Shown one piece after another: positions 5,476 to 5,648 of a stretch of 5,648 bases of DNA. Location: NCBI GenBank assembly GCA_015655035.1, contig JAATFS010000390.1, positions 1-5,648 of the forward strand. The letters are read 5' to 3'. A program made the translations under genes and the position numbers. The DNA is from Lysobacterales bacterium. Its GTDB lineage: Bacteria > Pseudomonadota > Gammaproteobacteria > Xanthomonadales > Xanthomonadaceae. Below the pieces are notes generated by a model that made no database searches, had not been told where the DNA came from, and worked only from the letters and a program-made list of their open reading frames with translations. Position 1 is the first letter of the stretch. Each line of letters starts with the position of its first letter.

Positions 5476-5648
5476 ATGAACATTCCAGACCCGAACCTGC
5501 CGGCAACCGTGGATGCACAGGGCCGCTTCGATCGCCAGCGCGTGCTGCGCGCATTCAACGCCAGCCTGGGCGCGGTCCTGCTGCTGGTCGCCGTGTTCGC
5601 CAGCCAGGGCCTGTTCGATTATCGCTCGTGGAGCGTGGCACCCCATGA
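5476..5648 (+). CDS. Membrane protein N-terminus, putative rhomboid-family intramembrane serine protease (truncated by window edge)
   Basis: An open frame runs from ATG 5476 to the window edge, giving 57 complete codons. It starts MNIPDPNLPATVDAQGRFD, continues with a basic stretch (residues 17-25, RFDRQRVLR) and then a hydrophobic segment ASLGAVLLLVAVFASQGLF at about 29-47. This is followed by DYRSWSVAPH. A short cytoplasmic N-terminus, one helix, then an Arg-containing W-x-V-x-P turn resembles the start of rhomboid-family proteases that I recall from Xanthomonadaceae. The Gly-x-Ser and His catalytic motifs would lie beyond the window, so the family call rests on resemblance alone. Reading frame and codon use (G/C third positions) support a real gene. 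No clear ribosome-binding site is seen. It lies 95 bases after alx and may be reached by read-through past the hairpin at 5387-5419, or have its own promoter. Confidence 0.5.
   Translation, partial: MNIPDPNLPATVDAQGRFDRQRVLRAFNASLGAVLLLVAVFASQGLFDYRSWSVAPH

Noticed and set aside
4409..5554. 381-codon open frame on the minus strand opposite alx
   Set aside because: It has low-complexity His/Gln/Asp/Arg-rich sequence typical of an antisense shadow. It runs through the intergenic hairpins, the alx start and the next gene's start.

Overview
The window looks like chromosomal DNA from a GC-rich gammaproteobacterium of the Xanthomonadaceae, most likely Xanthomonas. The basis is the strong G/C bias at third codon positions, the TonB-dependent receptor/secreted metalloprotease pair typical of that family, and protein sequences that resemble what I remember of Xanthomonas. 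The species call is an inference; no database was searched.

Layout, left to right. Positions 1-387 (minus strand) hold the N-terminal 129 residues of a secreted zinc-dependent metalloprotease of the DUF5117/DUF5118 family, cut by the window edge. Only 38 bases separate it from the upstream TonB-dependent outer-membrane receptor (426-2798, minus), so the two probably form an operon that handles a ligand at the cell surface and in the periplasm. The receptor is preceded by a 155-base gap (2799-2953). That gap holds an 11-bp inverted repeat whose proximal arm runs into the start codon, an AT-rich putative promoter, and a 12-bp-stem hairpin that probably ends the next transcript. Positions 2954-4123 (minus) encode an RlmI-type 23S rRNA m5C methyltransferase (PUA-like and SAM-binding domains), possibly translated from a leaderless message.

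The 300-base gap 4124-4423 separates rlmI from a divergent, plus-strand gene, alx (4424-5380), a TerC-family manganese transporter. This gap is not empty: it contains a convincing promoter (TTGACG, 17 bases, CAGAAT) whose predicted start falls at the 5' edge of a yybP-ykoY manganese riboswitch (about 4203-4340). Both aptamer signatures (GGGGAGTAGC and GCAAGACC) are intact. Behind the aptamer is an 8-bp hairpin that competes with the closing helix, but there is no U-tract, and a downstream segment can pair with the alx ribosome-binding region. Translational control is therefore more likely than transcription termination.

After alx comes a strong hairpin without a U-tract and then the first 57 codons of a membrane protein (5476-5648, plus), probably a rhomboid-type intramembrane protease, cut by the right edge.

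I found no mobile elements, tRNAs, rRNAs or CRISPR arrays. The most interesting content is the Mn riboswitch leader with its nested competing helices, and the inverted repeats at the receptor start and around the alx -10 box. No wholly new system is evident.
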